In this document: piece after piece, positions 1 through 8,947 of the stretch | Layout of the letters: every line of letters begins with the position of its first letter | Position numbering within the stretch: the first letter of the stretch is position 1 | Origin: Flammeovirgaceae bacterium UBA2786 | GTDB lineage: Bacteria; Bacteroidota; Bacteroidia; Cytophagales; Cyclobacteriaceae | Reading direction: 5' to 3' | Length of the DNA: 64,000 nt | Assembly: GCA_002352225.1 (NCBI GenBank) | Contig: DEIA01000047.1 | Coordinates: 1,512 to 65,511 of the forward strand | Made by a program: the position numbers and the translations under genes | The notes under the pieces: model-generated | The model's input: the letters and a program-made list of their open reading frames with translations, nothing else | Told to the model about the DNA's origin: nothing | The model's database searches: none

Positions 1-264
1 CTTCATTACACTTCTTCTCTTCCATTAGATGATGCCAACACTGTTTTTGCTCAATCCTACACCCTTGCAGGATTTAAACTGGGATATAAATGCATGTCTG
101 GTAAGAAATTTCCGCTAGACTTTTTTTTAGGTGCCGATAATCTTCTGAATGAAAAATACAGTTTGGGTAATGATTTGAATGCAGCCGGTTCTCGTTTCTA
201 CAACACGGCTTCCGGGCGTAATTACTTTGCAGGAGTACTTGTAAATCTTAACCTAGCCCGCTAG
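1..264 (+). CDS. TonB-dependent receptor, C-terminal end (partial)
   Basis: The frame is open from the window edge to a TAG stop and gives 87 residues. The sequence resembles the last strands of a TonB-dependent outer-membrane receptor: a stretch reading FFLGADNLLNEKY, which matches the conserved 'v.NLfnkkY' strand of these barrels, followed by an aromatic GRNYFAGV segment and a short hydrophobic tail. The protein would import a large nutrient or metal complex across the outer membrane; its substrate cannot be told from this fragment. The usual terminal Phe/Trp is absent (it ends LNLAR), so the last strand is slightly atypical. The 5' part lies outside the window. Confidence 0.75.
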   Translation, partial: LHYTSSLPLDDANTVFAQSYTLAGFKLGYKCMSGKKFPLDFFLGADNLLNEKYSLGNDLNAAGSRFYNTASGRNYFAGVLVNLNLAR

Positions 265-281
265 TTAGGTGTGCCGAGTCG

Positions 282-289
282 TAATTTTG
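282..289 (+). promoter_or_regulatory. Candidate Bacteroidota -7 element of the sensor kinase gene
   Basis: TAATTTTG matches the Bacteroidota -7 consensus TAnnTTTG exactly and lies 13 nt before the kinase ATG. This would give a very short 5' leader. No clear -33 TTTG is present at the usual distance, so this rests on the -7 match alone. Confidence 0.35.
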
Positions 290-302
290 TATCTTCACTT
301 TC

Positions 303-3300
303 ATGAAGGGGCTCCTGTTATTCCTTTTGCTAAGCTCGTTTGCTTGTTTTGCGCAAGATTTTCCACGCTTTAAACGAATCGTTCATAACAACGGCTCAGG
401 TATTACAACTGTTCAAAATTTTCATCGCGACTCACATGGGTATATCTGGATTGGGTCATCGGTTAACAACCTTATTCGGTTCGATGGCACAAATTTCCGG
501 TATTATGATTTTACTCAATTTGATACCGTGCATTTCAGGAGATCGCGTGGGGTATTTACATTTGAAGATCGTAAACAAAATCTGTGGGTAGGTACCGATG
601 TTGGCTCTCTTTTCAAGTACGATCGTCTTAACGATACTTTCACATTAGCCAACGACAGCGTAACATCTCCGCACGCGCGCATTTATAGTTTTGCTGAAGC
701 GCCCGATGGAAGTTTCTGGCTGGGGTCGTTAGGCGGGGGCTTGATTCACTTTCATCCCGAGACTAAAGTCTTTAAACAATACAAAGCCGAACAGGGAAAC
801 GCCAATTCGTTGCCCGATAATTTTATTTGCGGATTAGGGTACGATGAAGATGGATTTTTATGGGTAGGAACAACCAGCGGGTTGTGTAGTTACGATTCAA
901 AAACCGACCAGTTTATTCCTTATTCTTTAAATAATAATAATCCCGATGATACTTACCGGTATCGGGTTATCCGAAGTTTACATCATAGTGGAAGTAAGAT
1001 TTACTTAGGTACATACGGAGGGTTGCAGGTATTTGATCGCACAACCCAGAAAAGCCAGCATTATATCCACAATCCAAACGCTAAAAATTCGATCAGCCAT
1101 AACTCAATTTTTAAAGTGGCCGAAACCGCTGATAACAAATTCTGGATCGCCACGTTTGGAGGCGGACTTAACTTGTTCGATCCGGTAACCCAACAATTTA
1201 CTCACTGGAAAAATGATCCGTTCGATTCAGAAAGCATTTCGAGTAATAATTTATTTACACTCTGTTTAGATAAAGATGGTCTGTTGTGGGTTGGAGCGTC
1301 AGACAATACAGTAAGTGTACATAACAGCCAATCCAAAAAATTTCATGTTTTGAAAAATAGCGCCAACAACCCTGACGGAATTTCTGCGGGCTGGGTTCGG
1401 GTGCTTCATCAGGAAAATGATTCTCTGTTTTGGTTAGGGTTTAACGGGCAGGGATTGAATAAGCTTAACCTAAATACTGGCAAGACCGAAAAATTTGTTC
1501 ATGATTCAAAAGATCAAAGTAGTCTTGGTTACAATGCTGTATCGGGGTTAAGCAAAGATGCTAACAATAAGCTTTGGATTGCGCTGGAAGGAGGCGGGCT
1601 TAACAAGTTTGATCCGCTTACAAAAAAATTTACCCGTTTTATGGCCGGTGAAAATTCGATTAATAACAATGCCGTTTCTGCTGTGTTGGTTGATCGTGAG
1701 AATATGCTTTGGGCAACCGCCTATCGTAGCGGGCTTACTATCTATAACATTAACCAAAATAAATTTACACGCATTAATAACGATTCGCTTCAGAAAAAAG
1801 CAGGTATCTCGTTTGCCTTTGTTGAAGACATTTTTGAATTGAATGGCAACATTTGGTTTAACGGCCAAAACCAGGTTATACTATACGACAAAAAAAGAAA
1901 CCAGTTTGTTAAAGTAACCGAGGCCGGGCGTGTACTACAAATCGACAATCCCTTTTTTCTGGAGATCACTCCTTACTCTGAAACCGAAATGTTATTGATT
2001 ACAAAAGATGAAGCCTGGGCTATTCAATATTTTAATCCCGATAGCATTACATCTGTTCCTTTGTTTAAGATGAATGAGGCTCCTGGCCTGAAATCTTTTG
2101 TGGTTCATAATAAAGAAATCTGGTATGTAACCTCCAATCAGTTAGTGCGCTGGAATGTACAGGAAAATAAAAGGCACATCTATACACAAGCCGATGGTGT
2201 TACGGCCAGTGAGCTGAACACCGTATATAAAGACAAACAAGGGAGAATTTTTATTTTATCGTTGGATGGTCTTACCTGGTTTTATCCCGATCAGATTGCC
2301 GATGACTCCCTTTCGAGAAGAATTGTGTTCACCGATTTCAAACTTTTTAATCATTCGGCTACACAAGAACCAGATTCGGTTCATAATTTCAGTATTCCGT
2401 GTCAGCCCTCGCAACTTAAATCGGTTACCTTAAAACACACTCACAATTTTTTTTCGATAGCTTTTGCCGCCCAAGAGTTTATGGCCCCGGAAAAAATCCA
2501 ATATGCCTATCGGCTAACCGGTTTTGATGAAGACTGGGTTTATGTAGGAAACCGAAAGTTTGCCAGTTATACTAACCTCGATCCGGGTCAGTATCTCTTT
2601 GAAGTAAAGTCAACCAACCCGGATGGATACTGGAATTACGAGCCTACTTTTCTCACGATCATCATTCAACCACCATTTTGGCGCACGTGGTGGTTTATTT
2701 CCTTAGTGATTTCGGTTATTCTTGTTTTGTTATATGCTATACATCGCTACCGGCTTGCACAGAGTTTGCAACTAGAGCGTTTGCGTACAAAAATTGCCAG
2801 CGATCTGCACGATGAAGTAGGCTCAAGCCTTACAAAAATTTCAATCTACTCTGAATTGGTTCAAAACGGGCTTACCGAAAAAGAAAAGACTGTCTACTTA
2901 AATTTTATTGGTGGGCTTAGCCGCGAGGTAGTAAGTACTATGAGCGACATTGTGTGGTCGATAGACAACAACAACGACACCCTTACTGAGCTTATAAACC
3001 GGATGAAAGATTTTGCTGCCGAAGTATTAGAGGCTAAAGAAATTGGTTTTGAGTGTCTCCTACACAAAATAGATGGCAACAAAGTTTTGGATCCTATTAT
3101 GCGACAAAACATATATCTTATTTTTAAAGAGGCCATTAATAACATAGTAAAACATGCAAAAGCCACACATGTAAAAGTGTCTATTGCTACACACCCTCAG
3201 TTTAAATTGCAGATTCACGACAACGGCATCGGGTTGCCCAAATCGCAACCCCATTCTGGCAATGGCCTCCGTAATATGAAAAGAAGAGCCGAATCGATTG

Positions 3301-3359
3301 GAGGAACCCTTACTTTCTCTGCAACAGCAGGCACCACCGTTACCCTTGTTATCCCGTAA
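303..3359 (+). CDS. Two-component sensor histidine kinase with periplasmic beta-propeller
   Basis: An inner-membrane sensor kinase of 1018 residues. A signal peptide (cleavage near AQ18) is followed by about 690 residues of beta-propeller repeats of the reg_prop type (recurring G/D-xLWVG motifs) and a Y_Y_Y domain at about 715-785, both predicted periplasmic. One membrane helix at about 793-815 leads to a HisKA_3 dimerisation domain whose phospho-acceptor is His836 in the motif LHDEVGSSL. The C-terminal ATPase has an N box (EAINNIVKHA) and a G box (DNGIGLP, then GNGL). HisKA_3 kinases normally pair with NarL/LuxR regulators, and one lies at 4133-4762. Unlike classical HTCS proteins it has no fused receiver or AraC domain. 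The ligand is unknown; upstream is a TonB-dependent receptor. Confidence 0.92.
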   Translation: MKGLLLFLLLSSFACFAQDFPRFKRIVHNNGSGITTVQNFHRDSHGYIWIGSSVNNLIRFDGTNFRYYDFTQFDTVHFRRSRGVFTFEDRKQNLWVGTDVGSLFKYDRLNDTFTLANDSVTSPHARIYSFAEAPDGSFWLGSLGGGLIHFHPETKVFKQYKAEQGNANSLPDNFICGLGYDEDGFLWVGTTSGLCSYDSKTDQFIPYSLNNNNPDDTYRYRVIRSLHHSGSKIYLGTYGGLQVFDRTTQKSQHYIHNPNAKNSISHNSIFKVAETADNKFWIATFGGGLNLFDPVTQQFTHWKNDPFDSESISSNNLFTLCLDKDGLLWVGASDNTVSVHNSQSKKFHVLKNSANNPDGISAGWVRVLHQENDSLFWLGFNGQGLNKLNLNTGKTEKFVHDSKDQSSLGYNAVSGLSKDANNKLWIALEGGGLNKFDPLTKKFTRFMAGENSINNNAVSAVLVDRENMLWATAYRSGLTIYNINQNKFTRINNDSLQKKAGISFAFVEDIFELNGNIWFNGQNQVILYDKKRNQFVKVTEAGRVLQIDNPFFLEITPYSETEMLLITKDEAWAIQYFNPDSITSVPLFKMNEAPGLKSFVVHNKEIWYVTSNQLVRWNVQENKRHIYTQADGVTASELNTVYKDKQGRIFILSLDGLTWFYPDQIADDSLSRRIVFTDFKLFNHSATQEPDSVHNFSIPCQPSQLKSVTLKHTHNFFSIAFAAQEFMAPEKIQYAYRLTGFDEDWVYVGNRKFASYTNLDPGQYLFEVKSTNPDGYWNYEPTFLTIIIQPPFWRTWWFISLVISVILVLLYAIHRYRLAQSLQLERLRTKIASDLHDEVGSSLTKISIYSELVQNGLTEKEKTVYLNFIGGLSREVVSTMSDIVWSIDNNNDTLTELINRMKDFAAEVLEAKEIGFECLLHKIDGNKVLDPIMRQNIYLIFKEAINNIVKHAKATHVKVSIATHPQFKLQIHDNGIGLPKSQPHSGNGLRNMKRRAESIGGTLTFSATAGTTVTLVIP

Positions 3360-3430
3360 ACACCCCCATGTTTATGGGATTGAATCCCCTATGAAATGCG
3401 TTTAGTTTCGGTATCTAAAACAATACCATT

Positions 3431-4123
3431 ATGAAAACGCTTATTTCATGCTGTTTGCTGATTTCGGTAGCCTGGAGTACACAGGCACAATGGAAATTTG
3501 AATTTGTGGCCGGACCTTCTCTTACTACTTTTACCGGCAAAGAAAAAAAAGAGTGGGGAGGAACTGACTCTAATCCTAAAATGGTTTTGCGTGGCAACCT
3601 GGGCTTTCGTGCCGAGCGATTGCTTTCTAAAAAATTTCTGGCAGGTGGTGGAGTTGCTTTCGCCTTAAAAGGTACCGTTTACGAGGGCGATGAAGAATAT
3701 TACAATTCCGTTACCTATGAGCTTGAGGTTCTTAAAGTAAAGTATACAAAGATGCTAAGCTATATTGATGTACCCCTGTATATAAAGTATGTGGCCTCAG
3801 AAAAACTTAAACTACTGGCCGGAGTACAACCCTCTTTTTTACTGAGCGCAAAAATTAAAAATGACGATAATGCCCGCACGGCATTTCCCGGCTTGCCTAA
3901 AACCGAGGATGCTAAAGATTACTACACCCTGTTCGACATGGCTGTTATGCTTGGCCCCCACTATCAAATCAGCGATAATGTTGCTATTCAGGGACTGATT
4001 ATGCCTGGCATTCTTAAGGTAGCCAAGGGCGATATTTATGGTAGGGGGAGTATGGAGGAGGAAAAGTATAAAGTAAACAATGCCTCATTATCATTCACCT
4101 TTATCTATCTTATCAGGCAATAA
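3431..4123 (+). CDS. Outer-membrane beta-barrel protein (PorT-like fold)
   Basis: A 230-residue secreted protein with an N-terminal signal peptide (cleavage after TQA, about residue 19). It contains alternating hydrophobic/polar strands with GxxF, LxAGVQPSFLLS and GPHYQIS segments, typical of the small 8-stranded outer-membrane barrel families of Bacteroidota. It lies between the sensor kinase gene (71 bp upstream) and the response regulator gene (9 bp downstream), so it is probably co-transcribed with the two-component pair. It may be a regulated output or a sensory accessory. No specific ligand or function can be assigned. Confidence 0.7.
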   Translation: MKTLISCCLLISVAWSTQAQWKFEFVAGPSLTTFTGKEKKEWGGTDSNPKMVLRGNLGFRAERLLSKKFLAGGGVAFALKGTVYEGDEEYYNSVTYELEVLKVKYTKMLSYIDVPLYIKYVASEKLKLLAGVQPSFLLSAKIKNDDNARTAFPGLPKTEDAKDYYTLFDMAVMLGPHYQISDNVAIQGLIMPGILKVAKGDIYGRGSMEEEKYKVNNASLSFTFIYLIRQ

Positions 4124-4132
4124 GGCACTATT

Positions 4133-4762
4133 ATGATTTTTGTAGGTATTGTTGAAGATGACGATCAAATTCGCAAGAGCATTCAGGATTTTCTGAATCG
4201 TCAAAATGGTTTTCAATGCAATTGGTCATTCAACTCAATAGAATCTCTTCTGCCAAATTTAAAAGCAGAAGTATTGCCACAGGTTTTAATAATGGATTTG
4301 GGTTTGCCCGGCATGTCGGGTATTGATGGAATGAAAATAATTAAGGAACGATACCCCCAAATCGATTTAGTTGTGTTTTCAGTGTATAACGATCCTCAAA
4401 AAATTTTTGATTCGCTTTGCGCGGGTGCCACTGGTTATCTCCTCAAAAACACGCCCTTAGAAGAAATAAAATCAGGCATTGAACTTTTGGTTAGCGGAGG
4501 CTCGCCTATGTCGCCACAGATTGCCCGTAAAGTGGTTGAGTTTTTTGCGTCTCGTGGTAAGCGCGAAATTACCTCACCCTTATCAGCTAAAGAAAAAGAA
4601 ATTGTGGTGGGTTTGGTAGATGGATTAAGTTATAAACTGATTGCCGACAGGCTTACTATTTCTATCGAAACCGTGCGGTTTCATATAAAAAGCATCTATC
4701 GCAAACTGCATGTACATGGCAAAGCTGAAGTAATTTCCAAGTCGCTGCGCGGAGAAATTTGA
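4133..4762 (+). CDS. NarL/LuxR-family response regulator
   Basis: A 209-residue cytoplasmic transcription factor. The receiver domain (about 1-120) has the acidic pocket EDDD at 8-11, phospho-acceptor Asp55 in VLIMDLGLPG, and a conserved Lys in YLLKN. The C-terminal LuxR-type helix-turn-helix (about 145-205) contains SAKEKEIVVGLVDGLSYKLIA and the recognition helix region ISIETVRFHIKSIYRKL. It is the natural partner of the HisKA_3 kinase encoded at 303-3359. It starts 9 bp after the barrel gene, which supports one kinase-barrel-regulator transcription unit. Target genes are unknown; the tandem lipoproteins immediately downstream are candidates by position only. Confidence 0.92.
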   Translation: MIFVGIVEDDDQIRKSIQDFLNRQNGFQCNWSFNSIESLLPNLKAEVLPQVLIMDLGLPGMSGIDGMKIIKERYPQIDLVVFSVYNDPQKIFDSLCAGATGYLLKNTPLEEIKSGIELLVSGGSPMSPQIARKVVEFFASRGKREITSPLSAKEKEIVVGLVDGLSYKLIADRLTISIETVRFHIKSIYRKLHVHGKAEVISKSLRGEI

Positions 4763-4822
4763 AACAAACGTTTACCACTTTACTTAATTTAGAATTAACG
4801 CTTAACCTAAAAACTATTAATT

Positions 4823-5356
4823 ATGAAAATCAAACACCCGTTTCTCCTTTTGTTTGTGCTGTTGTTCGGCACATTAACATCATGCGAGCTTTTTGATAAA
4901 GCCGATGATGTAAGCTTTGATGTGGTTCTGCCACTCGAATTTGTAATTGATGAAAACGCAGATAATCCTGATGGTGCAAGCTACTCAGACACCCAGTTGC
5001 TGGATGCCACGTCTGATCCGGATGTGGCTAAGTACGCTAATAAGATAAAAGAGTTTAAAGTGAACCGGATTACATACACCATTTCGAGTGCCGATCCTAC
5101 ATCGGTTAGTTTTACGGGCGGATCGTTGCAAGTTGCCTCCAACTCTCAGGTTATCGCTACAGCCTCTGCCGTTAGTCTTAGCAACACAGCAGAAACAGAC
5201 CTGAGTGCAAACCTCGATGGGTTTAATGATCTGGCCGAACGCTTGCTGGACGATAAACAGGAAACGGTACTGCTAAACGGTACGCTTTCAGAAACTCCGG
5301 TAACGTTTCATGTAACCTTTAAATTTTACGTAAAGATTACAGCCGATGCTCTATAG
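4823..5356 (+). CDS. Lipoprotein of unknown function, paralogue A
   Basis: A 177-residue protein with a lipoprotein signal peptide and lipobox LTSC (acylated Cys21). The mature part is predicted to be all-beta, with short alternating strands and no recognised catalytic motif. It is clearly homologous along its length to the protein encoded just downstream (5422-5955): both are 177 residues and share the positions N.I.Y.IS.ADP, L.N, G.NDL..RL, L.G.LS.TP and a VTF-rich end. The gene follows the response regulator by 60 bp and is followed at once by a strong hairpin terminator. Function unknown. Confidence 0.75.
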   Translation: MKIKHPFLLLFVLLFGTLTSCELFDKADDVSFDVVLPLEFVIDENADNPDGASYSDTQLLDATSDPDVAKYANKIKEFKVNRITYTISSADPTSVSFTGGSLQVASNSQVIATASAVSLSNTAETDLSANLDGFNDLAERLLDDKQETVLLNGTLSETPVTFHVTFKFYVKITADAL

Positions 5357-5382
5357 GCCTGTATTACAGAATTAATAAAATC

Positions 5383-5408
5383 AAAAGACCCGATGTCGCG
5401 GGTCTTTT
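5383..5408 (+). terminator. Intrinsic terminator after lipoprotein A
   Basis: A perfect 10-bp stem (AAAAGACCCG / CGGGTCTTTT) encloses the loop ATGTCG. The 3' arm ends in TTTT, and the structure lies 27 nt after the stop codon. It separates the two paralogous lipoprotein genes even though the second begins only 14 nt later. Confidence 0.8.
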
Positions 5409-5421
5409 GTAATTTTACAAA

Positions 5422-5955
5422 ATGTTGGCTAACAAAATCCTATTGCGAGGACTTTCCGTGTTCTCGTTTGCAGCACTCAGTTTACTCCTTTCTTGCGAAA
5501 ATCTGGAAACCATTTCGCTTGAGACTTCTCAGACTGTTACCTTTTTGGTTAATGAACCAACAACCAATAGCAATGGAATTGATTATGAGGTAACGTCCGC
5601 TATTGACATCAGCCAAAACCCCGACTTAACTGGTCTTCTTAATCGTATCAAACAAATTAAAATTAATCATATCGAGTATGTTATTTCGGGAGCCGATCCG
5701 CAAGGGATTAGTCTTAATAATGCATCTATAGAAACATCATCCGGGTTAGATATTGTTGTCGCTAAATCTATTGCGTTGACTAATGCCAGTTCGGGCGAAC
5801 TCAAAGGCAATCCTCCGGGTGTAAACGATCTTAATACGCGCCTTCAGGGCAGTGGTACTGATCAACTAAAACTTTTTGGAGACCTAAGCCGAACCCCTCT
5901 GGTATGTACCGTAACGGTTACCTTTCATTTAACGGTTAAAGCTAACGCAATCTGA
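5422..5955 (+). CDS. Lipoprotein of unknown function, paralogue B
   Basis: A 177-residue lipoprotein with lipobox LLSC (acylated Cys25) and a predicted beta-rich mature region. It is a diverged tandem copy of the upstream protein, with the same length and the shared core N.IEY.ISGADP, the GVNDL..RL segment and the terminal VT.TF..TVKA. The start lies 14 nt after the terminator of the preceding gene, so it either depends on read-through or has its own promoter within or before that hairpin. The 3' end overlaps the convergent ypdA-like gene by 14 bp. Function unknown. Confidence 0.72.
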   Translation: MLANKILLRGLSVFSFAALSLLLSCENLETISLETSQTVTFLVNEPTTNSNGIDYEVTSAIDISQNPDLTGLLNRIKQIKINHIEYVISGADPQGISLNNASIETSSGLDIVVAKSIALTNASSGELKGNPPGVNDLNTRLQGSGTDQLKLFGDLSRTPLVCTVTVTFHLTVKANAI

Positions 5956-6925
5956 TTTGTTTTAGCTGGTTAATAATCTGCTCTGCATGAATGCGTGAGT
6001 TTTCAATAAACCATTTATTGGTTTTTAATCCTCCTACTACCACCCCGGCCAGGTATAAACCGGGCACATTGCTTTCCATGGTTTGTTCGTTATAAATCGG
6101 GGTGCAAAACTCATCTGCTCCAAACGCTACACCAATTGCTTTCATAAAATCAAATGGTGGTTGATAGCCCGTCATGGCCAGAACAAAATCATTCTCAAGT
6201 GTAATTATTCCGTCCGGTGTTTTTACTTCAACAGTTTGTGGTGTAATTCGGCTAACCGTTGAGTTAAAATATGCTTTGATCGATCCTTCCTTAATCCGGT
6301 TTTCAATATCGGGTTTAACCCAATACTTCACACTTTCCCGAATTTCACCTTCCCGGATAATCATGGTAACATCGGCTCCTTTACGCCAGGTTTCCAATGC
6401 CACATCAACAGCCGAATTAGCAGCCCCTACTACCGCTACCTTTTGTGCAAAATATGGATGAGGCTCGTCATAATAGTGCTTCACCTTAGGTAAGTCTTCG
6501 CCTTCTACATTTAACAAATATGGCAAATCATAAAACCCAAGCGCCAGAATAACTGCCTGTGCTGTGTAATTATTTTTTGATGTGGTGATGATAAAGTTTT
6601 TGTTCTTGCTTATAGATTGCACGCGTTCATACAACTGTACATTTAGCTTCCAGCTAGAACAAACCCTGCGGTAATATTCCAGTGCCTCGGGCCTGGTGGG
6701 TTTGGGGTTATTCGAAATAAATGGCACTCCTCCAATCTCCAGCCTATCGCTGGTTGAAAAGAATGTCATGTTATGCGGGTAGTTATATAACGAATTAACC
6801 AGACAGCCTTTTTCAAGAACGAGGTAGTGTAGCCCTGCTTTTTTTGCTTCAATTGCACAAGCAAGCCCAATAGGGCCGGCCCCAATTATAATTACATCCC
6901 ACTCTGCCAATTTTGACTTTTCCAT
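5942..6925 (-). CDS. ypdA: YpdA-type FAD/NAD(P) oxidoreductase (putative bacillithiol-disulfide reductase)
   Basis: A 327-residue cytoplasmic flavoprotein. The N-terminal FAD-binding Rossmann motif is VIIIGAGPIGLACA (about 11-24). A second nucleotide-binding motif, VAVVGAANSAVDVAL, lies near residue 165 (NADPH side), and the late TGYQPP and GLYLAGVVVGG segments are typical of the thioredoxin-reductase-like superfamily. The protein lacks an internal CxxC, as expected for YpdA, which in Firmicutes reduces bacillithiol disulfide with NADPH. The family is common in Bacteroidota, which also make bacillithiol. It is monocistronic and convergent with the lipoprotein gene (14-bp overlap). Confidence 0.85.
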   Translation of the reverse strand: MEKSKLAEWDVIIIGAGPIGLACAIEAKKAGLHYLVLEKGCLVNSLYNYPHNMTFFSTSDRLEIGGVPFISNNPKPTRPEALEYYRRVCSSWKLNVQLYERVQSISKNKNFIITTSKNNYTAQAVILALGFYDLPYLLNVEGEDLPKVKHYYDEPHPYFAQKVAVVGAANSAVDVALETWRKGADVTMIIREGEIRESVKYWVKPDIENRIKEGSIKAYFNSTVSRITPQTVEVKTPDGIITLENDFVLAMTGYQPPFDFMKAIGVAFGADEFCTPIYNEQTMESNVPGLYLAGVVVGGLKTNKWFIENSRIHAEQIINQLKQIRLR

Positions 6926-6944
6926 TGCGCATTAAATAGTTTAT

Positions 6945-6952
6945 CAAAAATA
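6945..6952 (-). promoter_or_regulatory. Candidate -7 element for ypdA-like gene
   Basis: On the minus strand this reads TATTTTTG, an exact TAnnTTTG match, about 20 nt upstream of the start codon. No convincing -33 TTG was found. Confidence 0.4.
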
Positions 6953-7023
6953 GTATCTGCCCGCCCAGTGTGGATAAAAGAAATCGTCTTTTAGTGTACT
7001 TTTACTTATTCGCGATAATTTCT

Positions 7024-7926
7024 ATGTCTGGAAATAGCAACGAAATTTTAGCAAAGCGATTTAAGCGACTTGCTGTTATAACAGTTTTTTTGTTGGCTTT
7101 GTTATGGGCCTTAGGAAGTTTTGTTGTTTGGATTTTGGGCGGCATTACTGCCTGTTTCATTTTTCTTGCAATTTATTATTCGCCCCGTAAGCCTGTGGGC
7201 TTTACGTACTCGTCAACTAAAAAACAAGAAGAGCCTTCGCGGGCCAGCGCACAAAGAGAACCTGCTCAGCCACTAACACCCCAACAGAAAAAGAGGATTG
7301 TATTCCTCATTGCAGGCATTGCCGGTGTAATTATTTTTGTTTCAGTTTTTCTTGCTGCTATCGGGCTTTTACAACCCGATATTTCTAATCCAATAGATGA
7401 TCGGGACCGGCAAACATTGGTTAACGATCCTGATAACCTGGACGCCCTTACCAACATTGGCAACCGGTTTTATACAAGCCAGCAATACGATTCTGCGCTA
7501 TATTACTACAACCGTGTGCTAGAGATAGATCAGCAAAATAGTAGCGGACTTTACAATAAATCGTTAGTGTATTATCAAAAACAGCAGTATGATCAATCTA
7601 TTTCTACAATAAAAAAATGTATTGAGCTTTATCCCAACTATGGCGAAGCACACGCCATGTTAGGCGATAACTATTATGTACAAAACAATTATTCAGAAGC
7701 GTTGCGTTGGTATCGCAAAGGGTACGATAAGGGAGTGCGCTCGGCCGAAGTGCTGAACATTATGGGATATTTATATGAACAGCAAGGCAACACCACAGAA
7801 GCCGTTCGGTTCTATAAAGAAGTACTGCAACAAGACAGCAGCTGGGTGGATGTTTATGACAAATTAATAGTTCTGGAGCCCGGGCAAGCTAAAAAGTATC
7901 AACAACTTGTTGAAAGGTGGCGGTGA
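7024..7926 (+). CDS. Membrane-anchored TPR-repeat protein
   Basis: An inner-membrane protein of 300 residues from the chosen ATG. An in-frame ATG 18 codons upstream (6970) would add a hydrophobic stretch and is less likely, because MSGNSNEILAKRF is a better cytoplasmic start before the first helix. A helical hairpin spans about residues 16-53. A Ser/Gln/Pro-rich linker, a further membrane helix near 88-113 and four or so tetratricopeptide repeats (about 135-290: LDALTNIGNRFY, AEVLNIMGYLYEQQG and similar) follow. TPRs mediate protein-protein contacts. The partner is unknown and the neighbours give no clear clue. Confidence 0.8.
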   Translation: MSGNSNEILAKRFKRLAVITVFLLALLWALGSFVVWILGGITACFIFLAIYYSPRKPVGFTYSSTKKQEEPSRASAQREPAQPLTPQQKKRIVFLIAGIAGVIIFVSVFLAAIGLLQPDISNPIDDRDRQTLVNDPDNLDALTNIGNRFYTSQQYDSALYYYNRVLEIDQQNSSGLYNKSLVYYQKQQYDQSISTIKKCIELYPNYGEAHAMLGDNYYVQNNYSEALRWYRKGYDKGVRSAEVLNIMGYLYEQQGNTTEAVRFYKEVLQQDSSWVDVYDKLIVLEPGQAKKYQQLVERWR

Positions 7927-8033
7927 AATAAAGTTTCAATAATGTTTTAAGCACCTGTGCTTCAAAAGCATTCTTAAAACACCTCTTCCCTTTCTGGTTT
8001 TTCTTTAGCATCTTTCTTGTCTGGATAAATCAT

Positions 8034-8903
8034 ATGAAAATTTTAACCGCCATTCTGTTTTTCCTCGCTTTTGCTGCACACGCCCAAACGGGTTACGAAA
8101 TTATCCTCTTCGATCTGAAGGCTAAAAAGAAGGGTGTAATGCTTTCCAATCCGCAAAACATTACCAACCATACCGGTTATGATAACCAACCCGGTTTTCA
8201 TAGCGATGAACCCCTCTTGTACTATTCATCTTTTAATGATCAGGGTCGGGCCGATATAAAGTCTTACAACTACGAGACCCGGCTTACTACACAAATAACA
8301 GAAACATCAGAACGCGAATATTCTCCAACACTTACACCCGATAAATCCGGAATCTCGTGCATCATTCAACGCGATAACGGGGCACAGGATTTAGGCAAAT
8401 ATTCGTTAGATGGTAAAGATCCTTACATCATTATCGATTCGCTGGTTGTGGGTTATCATGTGTGGATTGATAACAGTCATCTCGCATTATTTGTATTAGG
8501 AAGTAATGGTTCTCCTAATACGTTAAACTATTTAAGACTGCCTACCCGCAAAGACACCATAATTGCCGAAAATATTGGGCGAGCCTTACATCGTATACCC
8601 AATCAGGCTGCTATCAGTTTTGTTCATAAAGTGAGCAATGGAGATTGGCAAATAAAAAGACTTGATCTGGAAACCTTGCAGGTAAGTTTTATCATTAACA
8701 CATTACCTAATCACGAAGATATTGCCTGGTTGCCCGATGGCCGGTTAATTACAAGTGATGGCACAAAATTGTTTGTGATAAAACCGGGCAAAGAAAAAAC
8801 CTGGACAGCGGTGACGGTTAGCGATGCCCGTCTGTTAAAAGGTATTACCCGATTAGCCGTAAGCACCAATGGTGATAAACTTGCCGTGGTGGTAACTGAA
8901 TAA
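8034..8903 (+). CDS. Periplasmic TolB-like beta-propeller protein
   Basis: A 289-residue secreted protein with a signal peptide (cleavage after AHA, about residue 17). The mature part is a WD40/TolB-like propeller: repeated strands such as GFHSDEPLLYYSSF, REYSPTLTPDKSGISC and HEDIAWLPDGRLITS carry the P(D/N)G turns of PD40 repeats. Such proteins occur as stand-alone periplasmic propellers in Bacteroidota and are often of unknown role. It lies 44 bp upstream of the serine hydrolase gene and may share its transcript. Confidence 0.75.
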   Translation: MKILTAILFFLAFAAHAQTGYEIILFDLKAKKKGVMLSNPQNITNHTGYDNQPGFHSDEPLLYYSSFNDQGRADIKSYNYETRLTTQITETSEREYSPTLTPDKSGISCIIQRDNGAQDLGKYSLDGKDPYIIIDSLVVGYHVWIDNSHLALFVLGSNGSPNTLNYLRLPTRKDTIIAENIGRALHRIPNQAAISFVHKVSNGDWQIKRLDLETLQVSFIINTLPNHEDIAWLPDGRLITSDGTKLFVIKPGKEKTWTAVTVSDARLLKGITRLAVSTNGDKLAVVVTE

Positions 8904-8947
8904 TATTTTAAACTGTTGAATCTTACCCAAATTATAACCCTCAAATC

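Noticed and set aside
3376..3388. GGGATT-G-AATCCC palindrome between kinase and barrel genes
   Set aside because: Thirteen bases with a one-base centre inside an apparent operon; it may be chance, and no second copy was noted.
7949..7962. AAGCAC-CT-GTGCTT hairpin after the TPR gene as terminator
   Set aside because: Only a 6-bp stem with a 2-nt formal loop and no T tract follows.
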